This document shows positions 23,825-36,565 of a DNA stretch of 64,000 bases, piece by piece (the stretch's first letter is position 1; each line of letters starts with the position of its first letter). This DNA comes from Talpa occidentalis (lineage: Eukaryota; Chordata; Mammalia; Eulipotyphla; Talpidae), in contig NW_023604295.1 in assembly GCF_014898055.3 (NCBI RefSeq), positions 93,449,591-93,513,590 on the forward strand, given 5' to 3'. The notes below the pieces were generated by a model. It saw only the letters and a program-made list of their open reading frames with translations. It was not told where the DNA came from and did no database searches. The translations under genes were made by a program, and so were the position numbers.

Positions 23825-23990
23825 GAAATGTCATATATTCAATCATTTATCCATTCATCAGATATTAAGTGCCTAACATGTCATTGATACCATCTTAAAA
23901 ACTGAAATGCAATAATGACCAGATAGATTTTATTGCCTCATGTAGTATATACTCATTGATGGAAGATAAAAGAAGCAAATTGATAAACAT
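23825..23990 (+). repeat. L2-like fragment
   Basis: The order atttatccattcatcagatattaagtgcctaacatg, tgcaataatgacc, tttattgcctcatgtagtatatac resembles the L2 3' region in sense orientation. Ancient. Confidence 0.5.
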
Positions 23991-24035
23991 ATATTCAAAA
24001 TTATGGAAATATGAAGCAGAAAGGATGAAGCTGCT

Positions 24036-24110
24036 CATTCATTCATTCAGCAACTTTTTTGAGCATTAACTCTTAGCCAGGTACAACTAAACACTGTTAG
24101 AGCAGGACAT
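24036..24110 (+). repeat. L2-like fragment
   Basis: cattcattcattcagcaactttttt, then gagcattaactcttagccaggtac, then aacactgttag. This fits the 'attcaacaa..tgccaggcactgtt' L2 block. It is possibly the same original element as 23825-23990. Confidence 0.45.
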
Positions 24111-25139
24111 ATAGGTGCTCTTAATAAATCAATAGCTGGCTCAAGTTCAATTCTCTGTAGGTTCATAGTACTCACAAACTCAACCATGATTCCACAGTTA
24201 ATAAAGTATAATAGGAGTGGACATATTTTGTAATTGCCAGAACCTACAATTTGAGATGAAATGGACATTGGGGTAAAAATTATTGTAATTGAAGATATCA
24301 AGTGCGAGCCTCTAAAACTCTCCATTCAACACTCTCCTCCTCATATAAGATTTTACATCAAGAATCACATCACATTTCAGGGAGAAAGACAAAGATTGGT
24401 ACCACATGTAAAGAACTAAAAGGTGCAATATGATGATCCTCATTACACTTCTCAAGCCACTCTTCTGGTGCCTTCAGGAAACAGATCAATTTTACATGAC
24501 AATACTTGGCTGCAAAGGCAATCAAATTGTGACCCAAATGGAATTGCTGTGATAGATGTTTTTATCTTATCTAGAAAGATCAAAGCAATCTGTGCACATG
24601 GTTTGGAGAATATGTTCCTTTCCATTTCTATAAGAAAGGAAGATTAAAAAAAAAAAATCATGTGAGAGGAACAAGAGCCTACAACTATGATCCTTTTAGA
24701 ATGGAGGTAGAGAGGTTCCTTATGACAAATCAAGGTTGGTTCATGTGTCAGCTTGGTTTGTAATTGTGAGCTATAAATGGATTACATTTTCTGGGTCACT
24801 TAAGGTGACCAGCAATGATGCGAAGTCATCCTGAAGGGCAGAGCTAAGGACAAGTCCCTGGTCATCTATTTCGCTTGATAAAGAAATTGAACTAGATTAG
24901 AATATATACAGAATCATAGTAAGGAGCTAGTAGCTTAGCTGATTTTTCAGGGGTATGGTAAGGAGAAAGATTAGAAGATGAGGCACATATAATTCTAGAT
25001 AAAAATAATTTGAGTAGATCTATAAAAAGATCCTTTTTCTCTTTCCCCACACAATGGCCACCATATATCAACCTCCTTAAGTGACACAACAAATAAGCAA
25101 GTTGCTAGAATGTGTTAGTCAGTTGAATAGTACCCACCT
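24111..25139. other. No gene; possibly upstream part of ERV remnant
   Basis: Part of this (24430-24650) is open for 74 codons on the plus strand and may be the beginning of the decayed retroviral internal region that is clearer after 25140. I cannot show this by eye. Confidence 0.35.
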
Positions 25140-26460
25140 TTGGGATAATAAATGCATAAACGGAGAACAAAACTTAGGTACAATAAGTACATAAACAGAG
25201 TTGCTATCATGGCAAGAGATGATCTGATAGCATGGGATTGAGTTTATCAAGAGTTATCTAACAATTCTCACTGCCAAAGATCAAGTACTGGCAACAGAAC
25301 CAATGCTGGGTTCACAATAAGACATTGTCCCCTGATCCCAACCAGTTAGTTGGTAGCAAATTGATGAAATTAACCCCTGAAACCAAGGCCAAAAAAGTTA
25401 ACAATTCCTCCATCTTGACTAAATCAATACATATTTTGAGTATGGCTTTGTCTTTCCTGCCCTCAAGGCTTCATTTAGCACCACTAACCAAAAATTAAAA
25501 TATTTGCTCTGTTGATGTAGGAATCGTCCATTGCATCACCTCAGACCATTGAATATATTCTGTAAAAAGAGAAGTGGAGCTGTAGACACATCACCATGGG
25601 ATCTACTGGCACTGCCAGAAGCTGTCAGCCTGCTACAGCACTGTAACATCATGTTGAAAGCATAGCTGAGGTGCCATCATGGATATGACTCTTCAGAGAT
25701 GGAATGACACTCCCCATGTCATTGATAACACACAGTTCTTCATCTAACAGTTTAAAGTAAGAGTGACCCCACTTTCTGGCTCCACACTTCAGGTTTTATG
25801 GGTCCAAAATCCCAAATCTCAGTGGGGTAGTGTTTTCACCATGAACACAGTGAAAATACATTAAAGTTTCAACTATGGCTTTTTCTTAGCCACTTCAATA
25901 ATATGTGCCAAGAGAGAAGTAGGCAACATTAAGAGCTCCTTACTGGCAAGAGTAGTTAACTGTTCAACAGAAGGAACTAGAGCTGCTCCATGGGATCAAG
26001 AAAAATATAGGTGGCACCCTATGACTCACTAGGAAGTCCTTGTTGTATTCTTTTGTGCAATTATGACAACAAATGAACAAATGCAACAGCTGTGGTCTGA
26101 AGGAAACATGGTTGCCAGACACATTCCTCTCAAAGATGAAAGTCTGGATTATTCCACCCTGTAAGTCTTTTAGAATAGCAGCTGTGCTAGCCAATAATGG
26201 AGCAGGGTGGAAATGGACCTGGACTTCAATTCATTAATCATCCACGTAAATTTCCCTTGGATAAAAGAGACCTACCCCGCATTCCCTAAGTGGTTGTTCT
26301 CAGACATTCTCCAAGTACATAAATCCAAATGACACAAGAAGAGGGACATTAATGAACCCTGTGGTGTATCCCCAAAGACATCCTTCAGTTGTGAAACACT
26401 CATTCCCCCAGCTCTGTAAACAATGGCAAAAGATGCTCACCAGCTAGTCTTTCTTTCAAC
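25140..26460 (+). mobile_element. Decayed ERV-L-type internal remnant (integrase/dUTPase region)
   Basis: In plus-strand translation with several frame changes, two stretches keep the order expected of ERV-L class elements. An integrase-core-like stretch lies around 25425-25560. A stretch around 25755-26080 resembles the segment running from the pol end into the dUTPase-like domain. Stops and frameshifts interrupt every frame, so nothing can be made from it. No flanking LTRs were recognised and the borders are approximate. The call rests on remembered family patterns and needs an alignment. Confidence 0.65.
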
Positions 26461-29114
26461 GTTTGCCCTTAACTGAGAGAGCCAGTTGGTCACACACTCT
26501 CATCCTGAAGGGTGCATCCTATAAAAAGTCAGTATCAGAATCCAATGGGGTGAGTCCTCTTGTTCCCATTGTCATTTTGTTTCCCTTTTCTCTAAAGAGA
26601 ACACTCTGGAATCATCTGAGGGTTATGAAGAGTGCATTGAAACCCATCTTCTCATGCCGATGATTCTGCTTCCTTCATTTTGATAAGATCTTGTCCAAGA
26701 TCTCACTCATCATTAAGCTTCCGATGAATAGTTCTCCAGCTCAGTGTGTCTTTTTCTGATAATAACAAAAATACAGACTTAACCATCTTCCAGGTATCAT
26801 CTTACCACCTATTTACTATAAAACACAGATTAATGTCAAGAAACACTTCAAATTTAATGTTATTATTACACAGCCTATGTATCCCAAATTAAAAGTTGTA
26901 TTTCAAAAGCACAATAATAATCCATACTGGGACATTTGAATCATTATAGATTATTCAAAATTTAAAGAGTGTGTGTACTTATATTTTAATAAAAAAATTA
27001 ATAAGAAAATGGATTGCATATGATCTAAAACTCTTTTTATTAGTTTAATCACATGCTGAAACACATATACTATGAAATAGGACTTCTAGTAAGACTGCCC
27101 AAAAAACTAATCATCTGTTTGTGAAAGCATTCATCAGAGAATATGCAGTTCCTGGATTTATTTAAATGATAAAACATAAATTAACCAGCTTTGGATTTTT
27201 AAAAGGGTAGAAATCTCATGTTTTCTTAGTTCTTTTTTTGGCAATCATAGTCTTTCCTGTAATCTGAAAGCTTGGTTAATTAACATATTTTCAATTCAAA
27301 TCTTGAAAACATTAATTTATGTTTCAGTGATAGAACTATATTGTGTTAGAAAAGTATCTTCCATTATTAAACACATTTGATACAATCATAGAGAAAAGTC
27401 TTTAGAATGTATCAAAAATTGACACTTTTTTAATCTTATTATTAATTAGGCCTACTTTAATAAGACTGTAAATGGGCTATGGTTATCAAAAATACTTGGT
27501 CTTTTTTTGTATATTCTTTCTCCTTGAGGGCACAAAGAATTTTTAGCAGAATTAAAAAAAAAATTACATAGCTTTTAAAATGGATTTTCTTTCCTTAGGG
27601 ACAAAATGCCATTTTAATATGCAATTCTTTGATATCATTGATGTGTTTGATAAGTGTCATACTGTAAAAAGCTAATACCATTTAAAATTATCATTTTCCC
27701 TCTAGCATTTCACAGAAGTTAGGCATCTAGTATTTAGTTATCTTGAATGTTAGCAAAATTCTACAGAAATTTAAGTATTGTGCACTTTAAGCACACCTGC
27801 CCCTTATTATAACAGATAGGGGTTAACATATTTGTTTCCAATAACAAGTGTACAAAACAATAAAATGCCCTAATTCATGATATTATTAATGAGTATTCAA
27901 TGAGGAATCATTACTTCAATTTCCAATGTCTGAAATTGGTTAAAGCTAGATATTATAAGAGAAGTTGTAAATTGTTCTGATTTCTTCAAAAGCCATTTTA
28001 TTTGGAAAGCATATTAGCCAATTTAGCACAATAATTGAAATGTTGATGCACTCTCACCCTTTTACCTAAAAAGAGCAATTACTGGTAGTGAAAGTTTTAT
28101 CAGAGCTATGCAGTTTCCTGGACTTTAAATCTGAATTTCTATTGATTTCTGAATGAGGTGTCATTTTAATAGTTACAGGCCTATTTAGACATCATTGGAT
28201 CAATTGTGATCATTGCCTGTTAAGTGGCACTGTTCCATCTTCTCCCACATCAGTAAAATCAGTGAGGGCTATTTCCCTTAATTGAGAAAAAAAATACTGC
28301 TCTTGGCAAGATTTGGATTTCTCTTGTACCTTTGTATGTATGTACCTTTGCTATTTGGATTGCTTATCCCAGGGATAAATTTCTGTGATAATCTTGCTTT
28401 ATACTGGATCATCACACTGCTTTGACCTGTACTTGACAACATTACACTGCTTTGACCTGTACTTGTTAATTCCCTAAATCAACATAGAAAATATAGAGTC
28501 CACACATTTCTCTACTTTGATTAAATATTGGTTGCAACAACAAGCACTCACCCTTTGTATGCTCAATCTTTAAACAAAAAAAAAAAAAAAAACAAAAACT
28601 CTGAATTCTGAACCTCCTCCATAATGACCCAACAAATCAATCTTTTATGGCAACTTCCATTCATAGGTCATACCAGGGGTTTACCTCAATCATCCTAATG
28701 GGACATTGAAAATACTGGTTGAAGCCACCCATAGTCTAATTGTTGAGCCAATTGTTTCCATATTGGTAAGGTATAATTATCTAAATGATATCCAGGGTTG
28801 TTTTATTATAACACAGACCTCAATAAGAAATAGCATGTCATTTTAGATGCCTATAGGGTTATAAAACAGCAGATATTCATCTTGCTTTTCCCCAAAAGAA
28901 CCCCCTAAACACATACACACACACAAACACACACACACAGAGGTTAAAGGGGTTAAAATGGGATTTTATTTCTTCACATAGATTTTTATTTCTTTATGTA
29001 AATAGCCTTGATATTTTAAGAACATTTTTATTATATATTCAACTTTTCCACAACTATTTGTTTAAAGGAAATTCCTTGAAATTTAATTGTTATTGAACCT
29101 TGATTCCTTTATTC
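26461..29114. other. Repeat-poor AT-rich stretch, no gene seen
   Basis: About 2.6 kb without a recognisable SINE, LINE or LTR after the ERV remnant. It is rich in ATTA/TAAT words. There are no long frames. It contains a 30-bp-period duplication at 28413-28465 and a CA run at 28914-28940. Poly-A runs occur near 27553 and 28575. Confidence 0.5.
28413..28466 (+). repeat. 30-bp-period tandem duplication
   Basis: The block acactgctttgacctgtact (plus tg) occurs at 28414 and 28444 with period 30 and is identical in both units. Confidence 0.9.
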
Positions 29115-29190
29115 TTTTTTCTTTTCTTTTTTTTTTTTTTTAACTGAGGTAAGACTGGTTTACGGCACAGTGTATGATTTCTTTCTTAGA
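29115..29190 (-). mobile_element. Old LINE-1 3' end, antisense
   Basis: A poly-T run followed by taactgaggtaagactggtttacggcacagtgtatga. This is the antisense of the old LINE-1 3' UTR type seen at 4135 and 55562. Short piece. Confidence 0.45.
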
Positions 29191-29191
29191 G

Positions 29192-29644
29192 TCAGCAATT
29201 TTTTTAACATTTTATTTATTTATTTATTTATTTATGATAATTATGATTTTATTTCTTTTTTTAAAAATAAATTTTATTTTTATATTCCCCATACAATTGC
29301 AACCCCCTTAGTTTGACCCCAATCCCTCCCCTCCCCGCACCCCACGCCCCATACACTGTCTCTGGTTCATAGTTTTTGGTTGATTTTGATTTTCACTTTC
29401 TTATAGTTATTCATTTTCCTGGTCCCTTATTTAAGTTTTCTAGATTCGTGCTATGAGTGAGACCATCCGGTATTTTTCTTATTCTTTCTGGCTTATTTCG
29501 CTGAGCATGATCCCGTCCAGCGCCATCCATGTTGCTGCAAATTGTATGTGTTTATCTTTTTTGAATGCCTAGTAATATTCCATGGTGTATATTTACCACA
29601 TCTTCTTGATCCAGTCATCTATTTTTGGCCATCAGCAATTTTTT
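29192..29644 (-). mobile_element. LINE-1 3' end with TSD
   Basis: Minus-strand, 5'-truncated LINE-1 between direct repeats TCAGCAATTTTTT (29192-29204 and 29632-29644). The T/TTTA-rich tail comes first, then the antisense 3' UTR (accccaatccctcccctcc, ctctggttcatagtttttgg). The antisense ORF2 end (tatttcgctgagcatgatcccg, cttcttgatccagtcatct) follows. Only about the last 60 codons of ORF2 are present. Confidence 0.93.
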
Positions 29645-30436
29645 AATTCAATTTAATATGGAGGTTTCTACCATCTTTCAGTGAAGAGAAGTGCCAAATT
29701 TGTTAAATTCTCAGATGTCTCACTGAATTCACCCACAGTCATTTTATGAATATGTGAATGGTTTGGAAGCCCTTGAGTACAACAAAAAGGAAAGTGCTTC
29801 CTCATGAGCGGATGACATTCTCTCCCTTGCACTCAAGGAACTGGTGCAGACTTGCTTAGAACACCGCATCTTGTTTTCTGTCTTGACTTCTTAGGAGAAA
29901 AATAAAATGAGTGGAGAGACTACTATTTCTCATAGATCTCTGTTGAAAAGACATGTTTAACTCTGTGAGAGCATTCTTTTACTTCTCCTGTAAGATCTTT
30001 GGTCTGTATACCATTTCCTGAGCTATTATGAAGCCTAGAGGCTCGTGCTCAGATGGGACACCTGCTCCTGGCTGAAAGGGCCTCTCGCTCCTGTTCCTGA
30101 CGACTCTGCCACTGCTCCTGGGAAGAGTGTGGGAGAGCAATGCATATCTATGGGAGGAGGCTTCCTCTGGTCACTAGAGCATAATTCTGACAAAACCAAG
30201 TCATTCTGAAGTTTAGCACTATTTTCAATTTCATAATCACCTTCCTATCCTTTATTATAAATTTAAGGAAAAAATGTTACTTGGTCAGATGTTTGAGAAA
30301 CACAGGTGAGTAGGAATATGAAAGTTACCGATAGGCCAAATACTAAGATTTGGTTCAATGAACTTAAATTAGGCTTACTCTTCCAAAAATAAAACATGCA
30401 TTTTTTTTTTTTAATTTTCAAATTGATATAATACTG
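29645..30436. other. No gene seen
   Basis: Unique-looking. A small GC-richer patch at 30040-30180 holds repeated tgctcctg / gctcctg words and is not a recognised repeat. No convincing reading frame. Confidence 0.45.
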
Positions 30437-30728
30437 TACCACAATTTTAGGGTTATTTTTAAATATTTATACATGCAAGAACTGGGGTGTAGACCAGAGG
30501 TATAGGGGGTAAGAGGATTCACTAGACACAGAATGGGGAGCAGAACAGGTGGATTTACTGAAATACACTGCTGGAGGGAGTAGTGGGTGAGGCAGGAGAG
30601 GTCTCCTGTGCCATGAGGGTTAGCTTTTTGGCCAGGGATTGAACTCATGCCACAGTGGCTGGCAATAACTTGATAGCACTGAGACTTAACACCTGTGCCA
30701 CCAGAGAGGCCCAAAATACCACAATTTT
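30437..30728 (-). mobile_element. tRNA-type SINE (Rhin-1-like) with perfect TSD
   Basis: Minus copy between perfect 12-bp repeats TACCACAATTTT (30437-30448 and 30717-30728). It has a degraded tail (ttatttttaaatatttatacatgcaag), the head cctgtgccaccagagaggccc, and the B-box region ggccagggattgaactcatg. It belongs to the older group. The 109-codon minus-strand frame is the SINE. Confidence 0.95.
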
Positions 30729-30904
30729 CAAATGTGCTTTTAATCATTTAAAACATTTTTATATTTGTCCATGAGATTTTAGTAGCTATGTCATGTCTCA
30801 TTGCATAGATGGCCCCAAATTCCTTTAAACCTCATGTTTTTGGATATCCAGGGTTCTTAAATTGTTTGCTATAATGGAGCAGAAATAATGCAATTTAGAA
30901 CTGA

Positions 30905-32600
30905 AACAGGAGTCCCACCTACTCCTGTGAGCCATGGGGCATGACTAAAATTGTTGAGGCCCCCTTCAATGGCTGGGCTTTATGGGACCCAGAGACTCAA
31001 TAGCAGGACTTGGGGGTATACCTCAGTGTGCACCCTGCAGACTAACCCCAAGCTACAGTAGTATAGGCCTGGGCTGCACAGCATCATCCCTCAGGCCAGC
31101 CTCATGGGCTCTGACTGCTGCAGATGCCCCCAAGCCCTGTGGCTCCTAGTTCAGATCATGCCAGCACCACACCAGGAACTTGAATTCAGTGCCATCCATG
31201 GACAGCCCCAGGCCAGCCAGATGGGCTCTGATAGGGGCCTCAGTAGTATTTACCTGACTCAGTCTCATGGGGAAAGAGAGGCCTCGGGTATGCACAGCTT
31301 GTGGGTCAGCCCTGAGCTCGGTGACATAGGTCTTGGCTGTGCTGCTGCAACCCCCCAGGTCAGCCTGGTGGGCTCTGACAGCAGCAGTGGCCCCTGAGCC
31401 CCATAGCTTCTGGTTTGGGGCCACTAGAATGAGCATCTAGCACCACTGAAGCTAGCCCTGGCAGCAGTTCCTCTGAGCCCACCGCTGACAATCCTGCCTG
31501 ACCACAGTGTAGGTCAGGTCTGGATAGCTGGCAGGGTTTCATTTATAAAAACCACACTGGAATTGTAAATGGACAATCAGATTGGAGCTCCCAATGGACC
31601 AAACAGATTTAAGCTCTCACTGATGCCATTCAAGGTTTTTGAGACCATTTGGATTATAAATGGGCCAATCTGATTGGAGTATGACTGGCACCAATGAAAC
31701 AGCTGGGATTGTGAATAGACTGATCAAGCTTGAAATGTGGAAACCCTGAAGAGGACATAAGCTAGAACAGTAGACAGCTTAAGCCCATTCAACAGATGTC
31801 TTGAAATCAGATTCATCTGAATTCTTGGAAAGGCCTTCACAGACTTATTTATCAGGAAGATTCAGGGCAGAGAACTCCGCTGACTTCAGAACCTCAATAG
31901 ACCTTTGCAGAGATCTCAGATGTCTGACAGTTGCTCCTGCCTATGGCCCTGCCTCTGACATCACCTGCAGAGAAGACCATCCACCTGTGCCCAGTATCTC
32001 TAAAAGAGCCATATGGTATAGGCTGATACCAAGCATTTCTAAGAGTTATGGAATTGGTGCCTGTTCTCTGGCACCATTAACTGCTGATTGGTTCTGACCA
32101 GCACTGCTGACCTGTGACTGGCACTGCTGACCTGTGTCTGGCCACCTCAGAGCTGTCTGATGCTTCTGATCTTCTGGCACCATTTCCTGGTGCTGCAGCA
32201 TCTGGCACTGTCTGGTCTGGCACCCAGTACTGTCCAGCCTAGACTTTCAATTGCTGTTGTTGGGTGCTGTGATGTTACCTCAAAAACCCTACCTGTGATC
32301 ACCTACAGCTTCCACCATGAGCTGGATCCTGATTCACTGCTTACTGGCATGCCACTAGTTCCAGGCTCTCATCCAAGGTCCAGCACCATCTTGCACTGGC
32401 AGCCTTTGTTTTGGAATACTGGAGACTGTGGACATATCTATAGTAGGACAACCAGCCTCTGTGACCTTAGAAACACTTCTCCTTCTTTCCACCTTCCCCT
32501 TTGTGAATAAACCCCAGTGCTATTGTGCCCTAGCATGAGCAGTGTCTTACAATTATGGGTGTAAGGCTGACATCCCACAAATAGGAACCTGTCTCCCACA
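30905..32600 (+). mobile_element. Putative long LTR-like composite with modular repeats
   Basis: About 1.7 kb, GC-richer than both flanks. Three imperfect modules carry ca(g)gccagcct.atgggctctga (near 31091, 31208 and 31355). A second set of modules carries ATTGG/CCAAT words (near 31558, 31650 and 31708). The 3' part is rich in ctggcaccnn words. A polyadenylation signal AATAAA at 32506-32511 is followed by gtgctattgtgcc. This layout (repeats, CCAAT boxes, polyA signal, end in cccaca) suggests a retroviral LTR or related element. No TSD or family was established, and the open frames inside (31104-31397, 31801-32097, 32160-32510) have no domains. Confidence 0.4.
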
Positions 32601-33256
32601 TTGTCACTGTTTTGGAAGTTCACTAGCAGGGAAAGATCTTATTAGATATTCCTTTGATAATATCAAGTTTTGTAATTTTAAAACATATTTTTAGCCAAAT
32701 TGATTGGTAGTAATAGCACTTTTAGTTCTATTTGTTTACATTATCAATATTGGGCACATGGGTCCTTGGAGAAAGGGGAAGAGGTAGAAGAAAAAGAAAA
32801 AAATAATAAAAGAAACAACAATGATTGAATTCTTTCTCTGTGCCACATTATATTAGAAGCTTTTCAACCTTTGACTCATTTAGCTTTTACAATAGCTCTG
32901 TTGTATAGCTACTATCCCATTTTAAGGTTGATAAATTTGAGAAAAGAAAGTTTGTTGGAATCACAAATGATACAAAACTTAAGTACTTTCATACCAAAAA
33001 ATAGTGTGAACTTGGAAGATTTGCTTAACTTCTATGAGATTTGATTTTCTCATTTCTAAAATGAATGAAACATTAAGATCTCTTTGAAGAACTTATGATT
33101 CCAGTTTTAACAGAAAGCTATGCCAACAGGACATTGCAGATATCTCCAGATTCCAATATGAGGATATTAGACCTTTTATGTAAGACTTATAAAGAGACCA
33201 AAAACAGGCTCTGCAATCCTTAGTCAATAGCTGTCACCTTGAGTGTTTAAAGTTTG
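32601..33256. other. No gene; MIR-like fragments
   Basis: About 32860-32955 resembles antisense MIR (tagcttttacaatagctctgttg, atcccattttaaggttgataaattt). About 33000-33075 resembles sense MIR (tgcttaacttctatgag, ttctcatttctaaaatgaatg). Confidence 0.5.
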
Positions 33257-33550
33257 GAGGGCCTTTGGTGATACAAGGGGTTAAGACACAACCCATGAAG
33301 CTATCGGCAGCCACTGCAGCATGAGTTTGATCCCCGGCCAGGGAGATACCCACATGGCACAGCAGACCTCTCCTGTCTGGCCCACCACTCCCCTCAGCAG
33401 TGTATTTCAGTAGATCCACCTGTTCTGCTCCCCACTCTGTCTCTGGTGAATCCTCTCACCACCACTCCCTACACCTCTGTCCTGTACCCAAGTTCTTGTA
33501 TGCATATATAAATAAATCTTTAAAAACAAACAAATAAATAAATAAATAAA
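33257..33550 (+). mobile_element. tRNA-type SINE (Rhin-1-like)
   Basis: Plus copy with head gggcctttggtgatacaaggggttaag, B box gtttgatccccgg and tail atataaataaatctttaaaaac followed by (AAAT)n. It is of the older ccactgcagc group. No clear TSD. Confidence 0.93.
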
Positions 33551-35398
33551 GGTGGGAAAAGACAGGTGGAAGTCATCAAAATGCTTTAGCAGTGTCCCTC
33601 TTTTGCCCCTTTCCCTCCATCTAGGTCTCTGCCCACCTTTGGTGAGGGGGTTGCTAGAAGTCCTTTCCTCTGACCATCAGTTACATGAAAGGAGCTTCCT
33701 GGGCACTACTGGGAGTTGCTCTTTGGAATTTAGGGTTTACAGTAAAATGGTGTTTCATTTTTTCACAAGGCTCTAGTTCACACACTTTGTGACAACTAAT
33801 GGTGGTAATGCCTGCATTACTACCAATAGTATGTCAAAAGTGTGTGTGTGTGTGTGCATTTCCTAAATTTTAAATGTAAAGTACACCATAGAAAGAAAGA
33901 AAAGGGTAAAGTCTTCTCAATAGAAATAGGGCAGGATGGGGATATTATAAGCATTCCTTGGGAGGTTCTCACCATGTCGAAGTATTTAGTCTGAGTAGTC
34001 AGAGGTTCCCACAAAGCAGAATTTCAGCTTTAAACACCTGCAGTGGTCAAGAGACCAAAACCTATTTCCTTCGGTTCAACCTTGCCCCTTACCTTGTCTG
34101 CCTAGCTGCCTCCCGCCTTGCAGTCAGGGCTGCCTGGTGAGTGGGGAGGAGGGTGGGCACTAAATGTAAATGTGGAGAAGTCGGTCATTTGGTTGTTTCA
34201 TGGGGCTGGGGGTGGGGATGGGTGGTTACAGTCATAGACAACCCAAGCTGGATAAATAGAATGAAGTTTGGAATATGAATTTTGTGCTAGACTGGACATG
34301 TTCATTACTGAAATGATGTTATATAGTATAAATTGATAGCTAGAGGTTATTCTATTATTTGAGGATGACAAGAAATGTCAACAAATCTACTCAATTTTTC
34401 AGCTACAGAGTAAGAAAAAATCCATACCCTGAGCAGGTTAAAAGAAGCAGATGGAAGAAAAATAAGGTTGCTTTAGAGTAGTCTCCACAAATAGGGTGAT
34501 TCAGATGAATCAAAGGGACCAAAGCCTTCTTCAGCTTGAGCAAAATGGGGGTGAACACACCAACTTATGGTGGCAGATCATGGCTGATTTGGTGGTGGAA
34601 GAACTATGGTCACCACACCTGAGAGGAGAAATTCTTTATTGTGAAAAAAAAAAAGAATAAGGATATAAAATAACAGTAGTTCCATAAAAATGTATTTAAA
34701 ATAAACTATATATAAAATATATTTAAAATAAACTAAAATAGAAAGATATTTAAAAGTATCTTACTGTTAGCTTCAAATGGGTCTGAGTATGTCTGGTGAA
34801 CTATCAGGGCAGGTCTTCTCTCTATTAGGATGTTCTCAGGAAGATAAAATATCTTCAAGGAAGAGGAAAAGTAGACTTACTTCTATAACAAAGCTCTACC
34901 CCTTAGGGAGAAGAGACAGTTCTAATATAGTATTTGTCAAAGGCATTTTTCACTGCCTCTCTAAACTCATAAAGTATACAAAAAGAGAATGAAGGAAACA
35001 GTTGTAGAAAAATAAAAGATTTGTCCCCAAAGCTTTCTTTCCTCCTTGTCCTTGTCACAGCCCAGTATGTGTTTCTTGGCCACGAGACTTGCTTGAGACA
35101 AAAGGATGTGGAAATAAGTTACAGTGTTTTGTGGAAGTTTTAAGAGCCATAGGTAATTTTACTTAGTAATTTTGAGCTTTTGCTACTCCATGATAATATT
35201 CTCCAAGAGCACATACAAAAATATCATGTTGTCAAATTAAGTGCTCATGTAAATGTGGGAAAATTCTTACATGGATTGCTTCTCACATGTGAGAGCCTAT
35301 GAAAGTGGTTTTATGGCTGAGCATGTAACAAATTATGAGAAAATTTCACAGATTAATAGTTTAGTGGGAGGGAAGTTAAGAGGATGAGAGGGAGGGAT
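33551..35398. other. No gene or clear repeat; GT microsatellite
   Basis: A (GT)n run lies at 33840-33856. The segment 34490-34690 ends in an A run after ggtggaagaactatggtcaccac and could be an old LINE tail. Frames at 33552-33776 and 34777-34992 have no recognised domain. Confidence 0.45.
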
Positions 35399-35399
35399 G

Positions 35400-35450
<51 letters not shown>

Positions 35451-35455
35451 AGATG
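35399..35455. repeat. (GA)n microsatellite
   Basis: Imperfect GA run with GAAA interruptions. The Ser/Leu-rich minus-strand frame across it is repeat-derived. Confidence 0.95.
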
Positions 35456-36304
35456 CCTAAAGAGAAATCTCCAAATCTCCTTCCAACTTGGTCACTTTGC
35501 TTTAGTAAACCTAACTCCTTTATGAGAGCATCAATTTTGGGTTTCATTGAACAATTCTGATTGTACTGCCCCATTCACAGTGTATCAAAATTTAACTCTG
35601 TAAGGTCTAGTCATTGACCTTGGGTTCATTATCTGGAGTCTCATAAAATAAGTTGATTTGTTCTTTCAAAGAACAGTTTTTCAAATATTTGAAAGTTGAA
35701 CGTTTCAAATATTTAAAATTTGTTAATTTTTCCTTCAAATCATACCTTCTTAGGCCAAACATTTCATTTTGTCACTTTACATCCTCAAAATGCCATTTCT
35801 AACAGAATGACTGGCACAAAAGTAAATGAATAAATGCTGACAGAATTTAATTTAATTGTGCACCACACTATATCTAGGGCTGCATCAGAAAAAAAGCAAT
35901 TCCCAATCTTTATCTGATGTTATATTTTTATTAATACAATATAAGATTGTATTAGCTTTACTATAATTACATAAGCATATAATGTCTCCTGAATTTTCCT
36001 CATTCCTTCACCTAAATTTGGTTATCTAATTTTCTGAGCTTAAATGCAAAGTTTTACGTTTATCCCCACTAATTAAATTTTGTTGACTTGGCAGACACAT
36101 AAAAGTAGAGCAAGAAAAGACAATAAAGATTAAATCTCACAAAGATCCCTGAAATGTTGGAATAGAAGAGTTTTGACTGGTCTCCTGGTGGGCGTTGGAG
36201 CAGTTTTATTTTAATCCTAATAGTCAAGGTCATTTTGTGGCCTTGAGAATGCAAAACACACCAGCACTTGCAACTGCACATAATTGTGTTAGAAAATAAA
36301 AAGG
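35456..36304. other. No gene or repeat recognised
   Basis: AT-rich unique-looking sequence. The word tcaaatatttgaaa recurs near 35675-35715. Confidence 0.5.
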
Positions 36305-36565
36305 GTCTGCCTAGTTGCATAGGGGTTATATCTCAACACTGTCACACTCTCATGGCCACCTGAGTTCAATCCCAGGCCAAGGAGCTGACCCACATGGTGC
36401 AGCAGACCTCTCCTGTGTCACCTGCTACTCCCCTCAGCAGTGTATTTCAATCGATCTGCCAGTTCTTCTTCCCACTCAGTCTTTGTGGGATCCTCTCACC
36501 CCTGCACCTCTGGCCTATACCCTAGTTCATTTATGCATAAATAAATAAAATAAATCTTTAAATAT
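36305..36565 (+). mobile_element. tRNA-type SINE (Rhin-1-like), older copy
   Basis: Plus copy, diverged. Head gtctgcctagttgcataggggttata, B box gttcaatcccagg, then cacatggtgcagcagacctctcctg, and tail atgcataaataaataaaataaatcttt. No TSD seen. Confidence 0.92.

Noticed and set aside
31104..32510. Four plus/minus frames of about 100 codons
   Set aside because: They overlap on both strands in a GC-richer modular repeat block and have no recognisable domain.
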